NCBI RefSeq assembly: GCF_018613895.1
Contig: NZ_JAGGPH010000006.1
Span: forward strand, 62,001 to 126,000
DNA from: Curtobacterium sp. ISL-83
Lineage (GTDB): Bacteria > Actinomycetota > Actinomycetes > Actinomycetales > Microbacteriaceae
Length of the DNA stretch: 64,000 nt
Direction of reading: 5' to 3'
Positions within the stretch are counted from its first letter, which is position 1, and the number at the start of each line of letters is the position of its first letter. Below the pieces are notes generated by a model. The model was not told the origin of the DNA, ran no database searches, and saw only the letters and a list, made by a program, of their open reading frames with translations. The translations under genes and the position numbers were made by a program. This document shows positions 15,991 to 24,836 of this stretch, piece after piece.

Positions 15991-17604
15991 GTGAGCACCA
16001 CCGCGAACACCGGCGACACGCACACCGACCGGCGACGCTGGGCCGGCCTGGTCGTCATCAGCGTCGCCGTGTCCCTGATCATCGTCGACTCCACGATCGT
16101 GAACGTCGCGATCCCGAGCATCGTCGGTGAGCTCGACATCAGCTCGACGCAGGTGCAGTGGGTGCAGGAGAGCTACACGCTCGTGTTCGCCGCACTCCTG
16201 CTCGTCTTCGGGTCCCTGGCCGACCGGTACGGCCGTCGCCGCCTGCTCGTCATCGGTGTCTCGGTCTTCGCCGCCGCCTCCGCGCTCGCGGCACTCGCCC
16301 CGAACGGCGACCTGCTCGTCGGCGCCCGGATCCTGCAGGGCATCGGCGGCGCGATGGTGCTGCCGACGACGCTGTCCCTCGTCAACGCGACGTTCACCGG
16401 GCGGGAGCGCGGGATCGCCTTCGCGGTCTGGGGCTCGACGATCGGCGGGATGGTCGCCGTCGGGCCGCTGCTCGGCGGGTGGCTCACGACGGACTTCTCG
16501 TGGCGCTGGGCGTTCGGCATCAACATCCCGCTCGGCATCGCGATCGTCGTCGGCGCGTTCCTGACCGTCCGGGAATCCCGGGACACCGTCCACGCCGGCC
16601 GGATCGACGTCGTCGGCGCCGTGCTCAGCGTGGTCACGAGCGCGACGCTGGTGTTCGGCCTGATCGAGGGGAGGACGTACGGGTGGTGGACCCCGGCGGA
16701 GCGCTTCCGCATCGGCAGCCTCGAGTGGCCGGCGTCGAGCTCGCCCGTCCCGGTCGCGTTCGTGGTCACCGTCCTCGCGGGCGTGGGGTTCGTCCTGTGG
16801 ACCCGGCGGCGGCAGCGCACCGGTCGCTCGACGCTCATCGCCCTCGACCTGTTCGGCATCGCGTCGTTCCGGAACGGGTCGATCGCAGCCCTGATCGTCT
16901 CGCTCGGGGAGTTCGGCATCATCCTGTCGCTCCCGCTCTGGCTGCAGAACGTGCTGGGCTACTCGGCACTGCAGACCGGGTTCGTCCTGCTGGCCCTGGC
17001 GATCGGGTCGTTCGTGGCGAGCGGGTTCGCCGCGACCACCGGGCAGCGCATCGGGCCGCTCCCGATCGTGCGGATCGGCATCGCGGCGGAGATCGTCGGC
17101 GTGGCCGCGATCGGGTTCGTGGTGTCGGCGTCGACCCCGTGGTGGGCGATCGTGCCGTGCCTGTTCGTCTACGGCTTCGGCGTCGGGCTCGCCACCGCAC
17201 AGCTGACGAGCGTGGTGCTGCGGGACGTGCCGGTCGAGCGGAGTGGTGAGGCCTCCGGGGCGCAGAGCACGGCGCGGCAGATCGGTTCGGCGCTCGGGAT
17301 CGCGGTGCTCGGGACCGTGCTGTTCACCTCCACCGGGACGCTGCTGCAGCACCGCCTGGAGGACGCCGGAGCACCCCCGGCCGCGGCATCCCACGTCGCG
17401 GACGCCGTCGTCGCGTCCTCGGGTGGGGCGATCGCGGGGCTGCGGAGTCAGTCCCCCGCCACCGCGGACGCCGCCGCCGCGTCCTTCAGCGACGGCACCC
17501 GCGCCGCCGCCTGGTCGGCCGCCGGGTTCCTGGTGCTCGGACTGGCCGCGACGCTGCGGTTGCGGGCGCGCCCCGTCGACGAGGAGGGCGCGGCCGGCCG
17601 CTGA
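15991..17604 (+). CDS. MFS transporter, DHA2 (EmrB/QacA-like) drug exporter
   Basis: 537-residue proton-driven exporter of the 14-helix DHA2 family. Helix 1 begins GLVVISVAVSLIIVDSTIVN, with the D-S-T-I-V-N signature; the A-motif is GSLADRYGRRRLLVIG after helix 2, and helix 5 carries the antiporter motif region GGAMVLPTTLSLV. The start is a GTG at 15991 with GAGGAGG seven bases upstream. It is divergent from mvaK1 with 140 bp between. Its substrate is unknown; proximity to the mevalonate operon may be coincidental. Confidence 0.88.
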   Translation: MSTTANTGDTHTDRRRWAGLVVISVAVSLIIVDSTIVNVAIPSIVGELDISSTQVQWVQESYTLVFAALLLVFGSLADRYGRRRLLVIGVSVFAAASALAALAPNGDLLVGARILQGIGGAMVLPTTLSLVNATFTGRERGIAFAVWGSTIGGMVAVGPLLGGWLTTDFSWRWAFGINIPLGIAIVVGAFLTVRESRDTVHAGRIDVVGAVLSVVTSATLVFGLIEGRTYGWWTPAERFRIGSLEWPASSSPVPVAFVVTVLAGVGFVLWTRRRQRTGRSTLIALDLFGIASFRNGSIAALIVSLGEFGIILSLPLWLQNVLGYSALQTGFVLLALAIGSFVASGFAATTGQRIGPLPIVRIGIAAEIVGVAAIGFVVSASTPWWAIVPCLFVYGFGVGLATAQLTSVVLRDVPVERSGEASGAQSTARQIGSALGIAVLGTVLFTSTGTLLQHRLEDAGAPPAAASHVADAVVASSGGAIAGLRSQSPATADAAAASFSDGTRAAAWSAAGFLVLGLAATLRLRARPVDEEGAAGR

Positions 17605-17720
17605 CGCCGCCGCGCCCGTCGCGCCCGCGCGCCGCTCGGTGCGAGGTTGATCGCCCCGAGCGCCGCAACAACCCGGCACCACGCCGCCAACGGCGCACCG
17701 CGCGCAAGGTGCGCGGCGCC

Positions 17721-17762
17721 GGACGGGAGGTGCGGGGCAGGCCGGCACCGCGCCTCCCGTCC
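17721..17762. terminator. Terminator hairpin (GGACGGGAGG family)
   Basis: Arms GGACGGGAGGTGCGG and CCGCGCCTCCCGTCC form a stem with one mismatch, about 115 bp after the exporter stop codon. The arms match the hairpins at 24781 and 32215. The 270-bp gap (17605-17875) otherwise shows nothing that I can assign. Confidence 0.6.
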
Positions 17763-17875
17763 GACGGCGGGTCGCGACCCAGCCGAGCGCAGGGGTACGT
17801 CCAGCAGGCGACGCCTGGGTCGGTGCACCGGGACCGCGGCGGAGCATCGTGGTCCCACCCACCCGAGGAGCCGAC

Positions 17876-19438
17876 GTGGCGCACGCGATCGATCCGCACC
17901 ACCCGACCCCCGTCCTGCTCGCGACCGTCGCTCGGGAACTCGGCGTGCCGTGGTCCGGCTCGGAGTCGATCAGCGGCCTCGCCATCTCGACCGCCGACGT
18001 CCGACCTGGCGCCCTCTTCGCGGCGCTCCCCGGGCGCACCGGACACGGCGCGCGGTACAGCTCCGCGGCGCGGGCCGTGGGTGCTGCCGCGATCCTCACC
18101 GACCCGGACGGCGCAACCGACGCGCGACGCAGTGGGCTCCCGGTCCTGGTGGTCGACGCTCCCCGACAGCGACTCGGCCGCATCGCGCAGTTGATCGCCG
18201 GCACCGAGCACCTGCCGTTCCCGCTGTTCGGCGTCACCGGCACGAACGGCAAGACCTCCACGGTGCACCTGCTCGACGCGCTGCAGCGGCGCCTCGGCCG
18301 GGTGACGGCACTCAGTTCGACCGTCGAGCGCCGCGTGGCCGGCGAGTCCGCACCCAGCGTGCTGACGACGCCCGAGGCCCCGGAGCTCCACGCGTTCCTC
18401 GCACGCGCGGTCGAACGCAGCGTGCAGGGAGCTGCCCTCGAGGTGAGCGCGCAGGGACTCAGCCGGAACCGCATGGACGGCGTGGTGGTGGACGTCGCGG
18501 GTTTCACGAACCTCTCCCACGACCACCTCGACGACTACGTGGACATGGACGCGTACCTGGCGGCGAAGGCACTGCTGTTCACCGCGGAGCGATCCCGCGC
18601 CGGGGTGGCCTCCCTCGACTCAGCCGCCGGTCGACGGATCGTCCGGGGCGCGACGGTCCCGATCACGACCGTGAGCGCCGTCCCGGGCGTGGCTGCCGAC
18701 TGGATCGTCCGGGTGCTGGAGCAGGGGCCGGAGGGGACCCGCTCCACGGTCACGACACCCGGCGGGACGGTCCTGACGGTCGACTCGCCCCTCCTCGGCG
18801 AGCACATGGCGGCGAACGCGGGACTCGCCCTGGCGATGCTCGCGGTGTCGGGTGTTCCGCTGCCGGACCTGGTCGCCGCGACCCAGGAACCGTTGGACGT
18901 CGTCGTCCCGGGCCGGATGTCGGATGCGTCCCTCGGCAGTGGTCCTCGGGTGTTCGTCGACTTCGCGCACACGCCGGACGCGTTCGAGAAGAGCCTCGAA
19001 GCGGTCCGTGCGTTCGCCACCGGCCGCGTGGCGATCGTCGTCGGCGCGGACGGCGACCGGGACCCGAGCAAGCGTCCGGTGATGGGTGCGGTGGCCGCGG
19101 CGGGTGCGGACGTGGTCGTCATCACGGACCACCATCCCCGGTTCGAGGACCCGGCGCCGATCCGGGCGTCGATCCTCGGCGGGACGCGGACTGCGGCGGC
19201 CAGTGCACTCGTGCTCGAGGAACCCGATCCCGCACGGGCGATCCGCCGGGCCGTCGCCGAGGTCGGCCCGGACGGGGTCGTGTACTGGGCCGGCCCCGGT
19301 CTGACGGACTACCGGGACGTCGCCGGGGTGCACGTGCCCTACTCGTCGTTCCGGGACGCCCGGGCGGCACTCCGAGAGGCCGGGTACGGGACCGTGCTCC
19401 CCGTCGCCCGTGAGGAGTCCGGCGCCTCGAACGGTTAG
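17876..19438 (+). CDS. MurE-like Mur ligase (paralogue outside a dcw cluster)
   Basis: 520-residue Mur ligase. N-terminal domain (LAISTADVRPGALFAALPGR), ATP-binding P-loop VTGTNGKTSTVHLLDAL at about residue 120, and the C-terminal DFAHTPDAFEKSLEAV with the conserved His and Asp of MurE. Where MurE has the amino-acid-selecting D-N-P-R/A motif, this protein reads TDHHPRFEDPAPIRASIL, so the acceptor may differ. The GTG at 17876 is chosen because GAGGAG lies five bases upstream; a GTG at 17849 has no such site. No other cell-wall gene is nearby. It may be a second UDP-MurNAc-tripeptide synthetase or a ligase for a related substrate. Confidence 0.8.
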   Translation: MAHAIDPHHPTPVLLATVARELGVPWSGSESISGLAISTADVRPGALFAALPGRTGHGARYSSAARAVGAAAILTDPDGATDARRSGLPVLVVDAPRQRLGRIAQLIAGTEHLPFPLFGVTGTNGKTSTVHLLDALQRRLGRVTALSSTVERRVAGESAPSVLTTPEAPELHAFLARAVERSVQGAALEVSAQGLSRNRMDGVVVDVAGFTNLSHDHLDDYVDMDAYLAAKALLFTAERSRAGVASLDSAAGRRIVRGATVPITTVSAVPGVAADWIVRVLEQGPEGTRSTVTTPGGTVLTVDSPLLGEHMAANAGLALAMLAVSGVPLPDLVAATQEPLDVVVPGRMSDASLGSGPRVFVDFAHTPDAFEKSLEAVRAFATGRVAIVVGADGDRDPSKRPVMGAVAAAGADVVVITDHHPRFEDPAPIRASILGGTRTAAASALVLEEPDPARAIRRAVAEVGPDGVVYWAGPGLTDYRDVAGVHVPYSSFRDARAALREAGYGTVLPVAREESGASNG

Positions 19439-19468
19439 GTTGTGCACAACTCGGTTGCGTGCAATGCT
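19439..19468 (+). promoter_or_regulatory. ohrR promoter with overlapping operator palindromes
   Basis: A -35 TTGTGC (19440-19445), a 17-bp spacer and a -10 AATGCT (19463-19468) put the transcript start near the ATG at 19475, suggesting a leaderless mRNA. A perfect 12-bp palindrome GTTGTGCACAAC (19439-19450) covers the -35 and a second dyad TTGCGTGCAA (19455-19464) covers the spacer and -10 edge. This fits autorepression by OhrR. Confidence 0.6.
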
Positions 19469-19474
19469 GATGAC

Positions 19475-19939
19475 ATGCCCGTGACCGATGAGATGGTGTG
19501 CTTCTCGCTCTACGCGGCGTCCCGTGCCACCACGCAGGCGTACCGGACGCTCCTCGAGCCGTGGGGCCTGACGTACCCGCAGTACCTCGTGCTCGTGACC
19601 CTGTGGATCGAGGGCGACCAGACCGTCTCGAGTCTCGGGGAGCACCTGCAGCTCGACTCGGGCACGCTGTCGCCGCTCCTCCGCCGGATGGAGCAGGCCG
19701 GGCTCGTGCGGCGTGAGCGCCGGAGCGCCGACGAACGCGTCGTCACCGTGACGATCGGTGCGCGTGGGACCGCCCTGCGACCGGAGCTCGCGCACATCCC
19801 CGCGCGGATCGCCGGCGGCACGGGCCTGCCCGACCAGCAGGCGGCGAGCGAGCTCATCGCGACCCTGCAGCGCCTCACCGAGACCATGCACGCCGCGGCC
19901 ACCCCGGCCGTGCCCACCCCGGCCCGAGACCCGGCCTGA
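19475..19939 (+). CDS. ohrR: OhrR-type MarR family peroxide-sensing repressor
   Basis: 154-residue MarR-family regulator. The N-terminal VCFSLYAASRATTQAYR with its single Cys at about residue 9, then LTYPQYLVLVTLW, matches OhrR, where this Cys is oxidised by organic hydroperoxides and releases DNA. The winged helix includes LDSGTLSPLLRRMEQAGLV. The ATG at 19475 is favoured over a GTG at 19442, since the latter lies inside the operator. It is followed by ohr, its usual target. Regulation by organic peroxide is established for the family; the assignment here rests on the conserved Cys and neighbour. Confidence 0.88.
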   Translation: MPVTDEMVCFSLYAASRATTQAYRTLLEPWGLTYPQYLVLVTLWIEGDQTVSSLGEHLQLDSGTLSPLLRRMEQAGLVRRERRSADERVVTVTIGARGTALRPELAHIPARIAGGTGLPDQQAASELIATLQRLTETMHAAATPAVPTPARDPA

Positions 19940-20094
19940 GCGACACCGCTCGCGGCTCGGAGCGCGTGATCCGTCGCGCAGCCCGAGTCCCGGCCACCGC
20001 CACCCGGCACGGCCCGGCCGCCCGGCCGCTCGGCCAGCCAGCGGCCGACCACCCGGCCGACCCACTGAACCCCACGAAGGAAGGAAGGACCCCC

Positions 20095-20517
20095 ATGGAC
20101 GTCCTCTACACCGCAGAAGCCCTCGCCACCGGCGAAGGCCGGAACGGCCACGTCACCACCAGCGACGGCACGGTCGACTTCGACCTCGCGATCCCGAAGG
20201 AGATGGGCGGCTCCGGCAACGGCGCGAACCCCGAGCAGCTGTTCGCCGCCGGCTACAGCGCCTGCTTCCACTCCGCGCTGCAAGGCGTCGCCCGCGCGCA
20301 GAAGGTCAAGATCACCGACTCGTCCGTCGGCGGTCGCGTGCAGATCGGCCCGAACGGTCAGGGCGGCTACCAGCTCGCCGTCATGCTCGAGGTCGTCATC
20401 CCCGGCATGGACCACGACCAGGCGCAGGCCCTCGCCGACGCCGCCCACCAGGTCTGCCCGTACTCGAACGCGACGCGTGGCAACATCGACGTCACCATCA
20501 CCGTCTCGGAGGACTGA
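20095..20517 (+). CDS. ohr: Organic hydroperoxide resistance protein (OsmC/Ohr family)
   Basis: 140-residue thiol peroxidase that reduces organic and fatty-acid hydroperoxides. It carries the Ohr-type N-terminus (VLYTAEALATGEGRNG), the peroxidatic Cys in AAGYSACFHSAL and the resolving Cys in ALADAAHQVCPYSNAT. The ATG at 20095 follows a purine-rich GAAGGAAGGAAGGA. It lies 155 bp after ohrR in the same direction and is 3 bp from the next gene, so the three probably form one oxidative-stress unit. Confidence 0.93.
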   Translation: MDVLYTAEALATGEGRNGHVTTSDGTVDFDLAIPKEMGGSGNGANPEQLFAAGYSACFHSALQGVARAQKVKITDSSVGGRVQIGPNGQGGYQLAVMLEVVIPGMDHDQAQALADAAHQVCPYSNATRGNIDVTITVSED

Positions 20518-20520
20518 CCC

Positions 20521-21519
20521 ATGAGCGACACCACCCCCACCACGATGCGCGCCGTCGTCCACGAGACCTTCGCCGAGCCCGCCGAGGTCCTGACCGTCGC
20601 CGAGCGCCCCGTCCCGCAGCCAGGCCCCGGTCAGGTGCTCGTCCGCACGGTGCTCTCCCCCATCCACAACCACGACCTGTGGACCGTCCGCGGCACCTAC
20701 GGCTTCAAGCCCGAGCTGCCCGCGCAGTCCGGCACCGAGGCGCTCGGCGTCGTCGAGGCACTCGGCGACGGCGTCACGAACCTGACCGTCGGCCAGCGCG
20801 TCGCCGGTGGCACCTTCGGCGTCTGGGCCGAGTTCTACGTGGCCGACGCCGCGGGGCTCATCCCCGTGCCGGACGCCATGACCGACGAGGCCGCCGCGCA
20901 GCTCGTCTCGATGCCGTTCAGTGCGATCAGCCTGCTGCACTCGCTCGACCTGCACGAGGGCGACTGGATGATCCAGAACGCCGCGAACGGTGCCGTCGGC
21001 CGCATGGTCGCGCAGCTCGCCGCCGCGCGGGGCATCAACGTCGTCGGGCTCGTCCGCCGTGCCGCCGGCGTCGAGGAACTCCGCAGCCAGGGCATCGAGC
21101 GCATCGTCGCCACCGACGCGGACGACTGGCAGGACCAGGTCACCGCGATCACCGGTGGCGCACCGATCGTCGCGGGTGTCGAGTCCGTGGGCGGCCAGGC
21201 CGCCGCGGACATCGTGTCGACGCTCGGCGACAACGCCACGCTCGTGGTGTTCGGTGCGATGGCCTCCCCGATGATGTCGATCCCGTCCGGAGCCGTGATC
21301 TTCAAGCAGGTCACCATCAAGGGCTTCTGGGGCAGCGTCGTCAGCAAGACCATGCCCGGCGAGACGAAGCAGCAGCTGTTCGGTGAGCTGATCACCCGCG
21401 TGCTCGACGGGTCGCTGACCCTGCCGGTCGCCGAGACGTTCGCCTTCGAGGACGTCCGCGACGCGGTGCGCGCGAGCGACACCGCCGGTCGCATCGGCAA
21501 GGTGCTCCTGCGCCCGTAG
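20521..21519 (+). CDS. Quinone oxidoreductase-like MDR family protein
   Basis: 332-residue medium-chain dehydrogenase/reductase. The N-terminal catalytic domain begins TMRAVVHETFAEPAEVLTVA and the nucleotide-binding domain holds NAANGAVGRMVAQLAAARGI, the zinc-independent quinone oxidoreductase type. It has no structural-zinc cysteine cluster. The gene begins three bases after the ohr stop and ends before a strong terminator. Family members reduce quinones or alpha,beta-unsaturated carbonyls with NADPH, which would suit detoxification of lipid-peroxide products beside Ohr; that role is inferred from context. Confidence 0.85.
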   Translation: MSDTTPTTMRAVVHETFAEPAEVLTVAERPVPQPGPGQVLVRTVLSPIHNHDLWTVRGTYGFKPELPAQSGTEALGVVEALGDGVTNLTVGQRVAGGTFGVWAEFYVADAAGLIPVPDAMTDEAAAQLVSMPFSAISLLHSLDLHEGDWMIQNAANGAVGRMVAQLAAARGINVVGLVRRAAGVEELRSQGIERIVATDADDWQDQVTAITGGAPIVAGVESVGGQAAADIVSTLGDNATLVVFGAMASPMMSIPSGAVIFKQVTIKGFWGSVVSKTMPGETKQQLFGELITRVLDGSLTLPVAETFAFEDVRDAVRASDTAGRIGKVLLRP

Positions 21520-21538
21520 GCGCAACCAGGCTGTGACA

Positions 21539-21570
21539 GGAGGCCCGTGGCGGATCCGCCACGGGCCTCC
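21539..21570. terminator. Perfect-palindrome bidirectional terminator
   Basis: A 32-bp perfect inverted repeat with 16-bp arms: GGAGGCCCGTGGCGGA followed by its exact complement. It is followed by CGTCCGTC on the plus strand and lies between the convergent oxidoreductase and sugar porter genes. Confidence 0.8.
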
Positions 21571-21588
21571 CGTCCGTCTGTCGTCGCG

Positions 21589-23049
21589 TCAGCGGCGCGC
21601 GGCCTGCTTGGCCGGGACGGTGAAGATGTTGCCGGTCGTGACGCCCTCTTCCACCTCTTCGAGGGTGCGGCCGCGGGACTCCGGCACGAACTTCCAGATG
21701 AAGAACAGCGCCAGCAAGCCGACGATCCCGAACCCGAAGAAGGTGCCCGTGATGCCGGTCGCCGCCACGATCGTCGGGAAGTACAGCCCGAGGAATGCGT
21801 TCGCGATCCAGAGGCAGAACACCGCGATGCCCATGCCGAGGGCCCGGATCTGGGTCGGGAAGATCTCCGACAGGATCACCCACGTCGCGATGTTGAGGAA
21901 CGTCTGCATCGAGCCGACGAACGCGACGACCAGGAACAGGATCACCCACGGACGTGCGGGGTTGCCCAGCGGGAGCGTGACCGACGCGATGCCGATCAGG
22001 AAGTGGCACAGCGTGGTGAGCGAGTAGCCGAGGATCAGGGTCGTCCGACGGTTGATCCGCTCCATGTTCATGATCGCGATGACGCCACCCACCACGGCGA
22101 TGACCCCTGGCGCGATGCTGGCGATCAGGGCAGCCGACTGCTCGAAGCCCGACTGGATCAGCACGCTCTGCCCGTAGTACATGATCGAGTTGATCCCGGT
22201 GAGCTGCTGGGCCACGCCGATGCCCGCGCCGATCAGCACGATCCGGATGAGCCACTTGTTGCCGAGCAGGGTGCGCCAGCCGCTCTGCTGCTGGAGCTTC
22301 GCCTCGAGGTCGTTGGTGCGCTCGATGTCCTGCAGCTCGGCGACGGCGCGCTCCCGCGTGCGGATCTGCCCGAGGACCGCGAGTGCCTCGTCCGTGCGGC
22401 CCTTCGACGCGAGCCACCGGGGCGACTCCGGCATCCGGAGCATCCCGACGAACAGCGCGATCGCCGGCAGCGCGCACACGGCGAGCATGACGCGCCAGAC
22501 GCCGTGGCCCTCGCCCCACAGCGCGGCGATGACCACGTTCACGACGTACGCCGCGAGCTGTCCGATGACGATCATGAGCTCGTTGCGGCCGGACAGCGAC
22601 CCACGGATCTCGAACGGTGCCAGCTCGGCGAGGAACACCGGGACGACGGTTGACGCACCACCCACCGCGAGACCGAGGAGCACGCGGCCGACCACGATCA
22701 CCCCGAAGGCCGGCGCGAACACGCAGGTGAGCGTCCCGACGAAGAAGACCACGGCGAGGGCGATGATCGTCTTGCGGCGACCCCACCCGTCCGCGATGCG
22801 GCCGCCGAGCATCGCGCCGATCGCCGCACCGAAGAGCAGCGAGCTCGTGACGACGCCCTCGGTGAGGTTCGTCAGGCCGAGCTCGTTCTTCATCGGCAGG
22901 AGCGCGCCGTTGATCACACCGGTGTCGTAGCCGAAGAGCAGACCGCCGAACGTGGCGACGAGCGCCAGGACCCCCAGGCGACGGCGATGGGCTCCGGTGC
23001 CGAGTGGCGGGAGCGTGGCATTCGAGGATGCCGGCTTGATGTCGACCAT
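21589..23049 (-). CDS. MFS sugar porter family transporter
   Basis: 486-residue sugar:proton symporter with twelve helices and the full sugar-porter signatures: FGGLLFGYDTGVINGALL in helix 1, GGRIADGWGRRKTIIAL after helix 2, PESPRWLASKGR after helix 6, QQLTGINSIMYYG in helix 7 and VPESRGRTLEEVEE at the end of helix 12. The ATG at 23049 is preceded by GGAG. The QQLTGINSIMYY motif is that of glucose/xylose/inositol carriers, so a monosaccharide or cyclitol is likely. A near-consensus promoter lies 45-72 bp upstream. Confidence 0.92.
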   Translation of the reverse strand: MVDIKPASSNATLPPLGTGAHRRRLGVLALVATFGGLLFGYDTGVINGALLPMKNELGLTNLTEGVVTSSLLFGAAIGAMLGGRIADGWGRRKTIIALAVVFFVGTLTCVFAPAFGVIVVGRVLLGLAVGGASTVVPVFLAELAPFEIRGSLSGRNELMIVIGQLAAYVVNVVIAALWGEGHGVWRVMLAVCALPAIALFVGMLRMPESPRWLASKGRTDEALAVLGQIRTRERAVAELQDIERTNDLEAKLQQQSGWRTLLGNKWLIRIVLIGAGIGVAQQLTGINSIMYYGQSVLIQSGFEQSAALIASIAPGVIAVVGGVIAIMNMERINRRTTLILGYSLTTLCHFLIGIASVTLPLGNPARPWVILFLVVAFVGSMQTFLNIATWVILSEIFPTQIRALGMGIAVFCLWIANAFLGLYFPTIVAATGITGTFFGFGIVGLLALFFIWKFVPESRGRTLEEVEEGVTTGNIFTVPAKQAARR

Positions 23050-23093
23050 GCGGTGACTCCTTCGTCGGTGATCGCGCAGCGGTGCGTCCACCG

Positions 23094-23121
23094 ATCGTAT
23101 CTCGTGACTATGTCCTGTCAA
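23094..23121 (-). promoter_or_regulatory. Near-consensus promoter of the sugar porter gene
   Basis: On the minus strand: -35 TTGACA (23116-23121), 16-bp spacer, -10 TACGAT (23094-23099), 45 bp before the ATG. Just upstream of the -35, ACCTC...GAGGT (23121-23138) forms an inverted repeat that resembles the AACCTC...GAGGTT dyad at 4280-4301, a possible LacI-type site. Confidence 0.7.
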
Positions 23122-23170
23122 CCTCACATGCGCGAGGTCGCACGTTCTGGACACCTTCCGTGGATGCCGT

Positions 23171-23686
23171 TCAGCTGGCGGTCGGACCGACCTGGTCGTC
23201 CATGATGTCGCCGAGCGAGGCCATGTCGGCTCCGTGGTCGGTGTACCGACGGATCGTTCGTCGCGCCGCAGCACTGGCCGCACCCGACAGTCGGGGGTTC
23301 CGGCGAGCGGCATCGGCCACGCGCCCGGCATGACCGGCGGTGGAGAGGAGGACGTTCGCGAGCGCTCGCGCCTCGCCCTGTTCCGGGACACCGGCGACGG
23401 TCCACGCGCTCCGGAGTTGGTCGTCCGGGGTCACACCACGCCGGGTACCCATGCGGTGCCAGTCGGACAACGCCCCCTCGGTGCGGGATGCGGCACGGTC
23501 GGCCTCGTCCACACGACGGCGATCCGTCCGCCGTTCGGCGTCCCGGTCCGCCGTGCCCTCACCGGCCTCGACCCGCTCGCGGACCCGCTCGGCACGCTCG
23601 CGCGCGGCGGTGTCGTCGCCACCGGCTTCGGCGATGCGAGCGGCGTGGGCAGCAGCAGCGGCGGCGATGATCTCCGAGCGGTCCAT
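23171..23686 (-). CDS. Hypothetical protein, helical, Ala/Arg-rich
   Basis: 171-residue protein of unknown function. The first 80 residues are highly charged and helix-forming (AARERAERVRERVEAGEG), so a coiled coil is likely; the rest includes SDWHRMGTRRGVTPDDQLRSAW. No membrane segment, signal peptide or catalytic motif is visible. Codon use (third-position G/C) supports it being real. The ATG at 23686 is taken because a longer frame would run antisense through the lipoprotein gene that starts at 23805. Confidence 0.6.
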   Translation of the reverse strand: MDRSEIIAAAAAAHAARIAEAGGDDTAARERAERVRERVEAGEGTADRDAERRTDRRRVDEADRAASRTEGALSDWHRMGTRRGVTPDDQLRSAWTVAGVPEQGEARALANVLLSTAGHAGRVADAARRNPRLSGAASAAARRTIRRYTDHGADMASLGDIMDDQVGPTAS

Positions 23687-23804
23687 GCACACGACGGTAG
23701 TCGCTCGCGCCGACACCACACGCTGGGTCCGCGGACACATCGCCGACCGGGCCGCTCGTGATGGAGGACCCGCTGCCGCTACGATCACCGCGGAGGGGAA
23801 TCCG

Positions 23805-24731
23805 ATGCATGCACCGAGGAGGGCTCTGGCGACAGCCGGGGCCACCGTCGCGGTCCTCGCCGCGCTGACCGGCTGTTCACTGCTCCGCGGGCCGACCGGC
23901 GAGGTGCCGACGCCGTCCGCGCGGACGCACACCGCCGAGGCGACACCGACCCCGACGCCCACACCCACACCAACACCGACCGGACAGTCGGCGTCCGACC
24001 TGCTCGAGGCGTCCGCGAACCCGCACACGCCGACACCTGTGCCGTCCGAGGCCGCAGCCCCAGCACCGGTGCTCACGCCGATCCCGGCCGGCACCGTCCT
24101 GGCGCAGGGGTCCGTCGCCTCGCCGAAGGGGAGCGTCCACTTCTCCTTCCGCGTGGTCGCGAACGGCGACGACACCTTCACCGCGCAGTACTCCAACGTC
24201 ACGTCGACGCTCCCCGTCCCCATCGGGGTCGGGCTCTTCGACGTGGCGCGCCGGGTCGGCGACGGCCTGACCTACCACGGGGTCGGCGACCGGAACCTCG
24301 GCGGCCCGACGACGACTCCGCTCGCGGTGTCCGTCCCCCTGACCGGGTCCGGCGTGGACCCGTCGCACCTCGGCACGCTCGTCGTCTACTCGGCAGCCGC
24401 CCCGGGGCAGTCCGTCCCGGTCGAGATCGCCGCCGACAAGGTGCTCGCGGTCGCCGGCGTGCGCTGGTCGGTGCCCGTGCGGCAGACGAACGTGCACCCG
24501 GTGGACCACGGGAGCGTCGCCAACGCGGCCGGTCGGTTGACGGCGACCACCGCGGCGGGCGCACCGAAGTCGTACGTCGTCGCGCCGAACGACCTGATCG
24601 GGGACGTCGCTCGACGGTTCGGCATCAGTGTCCGTGACCTGGTGTGGCTGAACGAGGGCGTCCAGGTCTTCGGCGACGACCAGTACCTGTACGAGGGCAC
24701 GACGCTCAACCTGGACCCGCTCGGCCGCTGA
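23805..24731 (+). CDS. LysM-domain lipoprotein with Thr-Pro linker
   Basis: 308-residue secreted lipoprotein. Signal peptide with lipobox LTGC, the lipidated Cys at residue 24. Residues about 35-75 form a TPTPTPTPTP linker, a likely glycosylated spacer. A central beta-rich domain (about 85-255) has no family I recognise. At the C-terminus, SYVVAPNDLIGDVARRFGIS followed by VRDLVWLNEG is a single LysM peptidoglycan-binding motif. GGAGG precedes the ATG at 23805. It is probably a membrane-anchored surface protein bound to the wall. Confidence 0.8.
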   Translation: MHAPRRALATAGATVAVLAALTGCSLLRGPTGEVPTPSARTHTAEATPTPTPTPTPTPTGQSASDLLEASANPHTPTPVPSEAAAPAPVLTPIPAGTVLAQGSVASPKGSVHFSFRVVANGDDTFTAQYSNVTSTLPVPIGVGLFDVARRVGDGLTYHGVGDRNLGGPTTTPLAVSVPLTGSGVDPSHLGTLVVYSAAAPGQSVPVEIAADKVLAVAGVRWSVPVRQTNVHPVDHGSVANAAGRLTATTAAGAPKSYVVAPNDLIGDVARRFGISVRDLVWLNEGVQVFGDDQYLYEGTTLNLDPLGR

Positions 24732-24780
24732 CGCGCCCGGCCGTGAGCCCAGGAGCCGCGAGCGCGACCACACGCAAAGG

Positions 24781-24812
24781 GGAGGCGCGGTGCCAGCTGG
24801 CACCGCGCCTCC
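24781..24812. terminator. Perfect-palindrome bidirectional terminator (GGAGGC family)
   Basis: Arms GGAGGCGCGGTGCCAG and CTGGCACCGCGCCTCC form a 32-bp perfect palindrome between the convergent lipoprotein and pgi genes, followed by CGTCCGTC as in the element at 21539. Confidence 0.8.
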
Positions 24813-24836
24813 CGTCCGTCGGTCGGTCCTGTCTCG

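Noticed and set aside
15985-18507. 840-codon minus-strand frame over the DHA2 exporter and MurE-like gene
   Set aside because: Low-complexity translation, and both strands cannot be coding here given the clear motifs on the plus strand.
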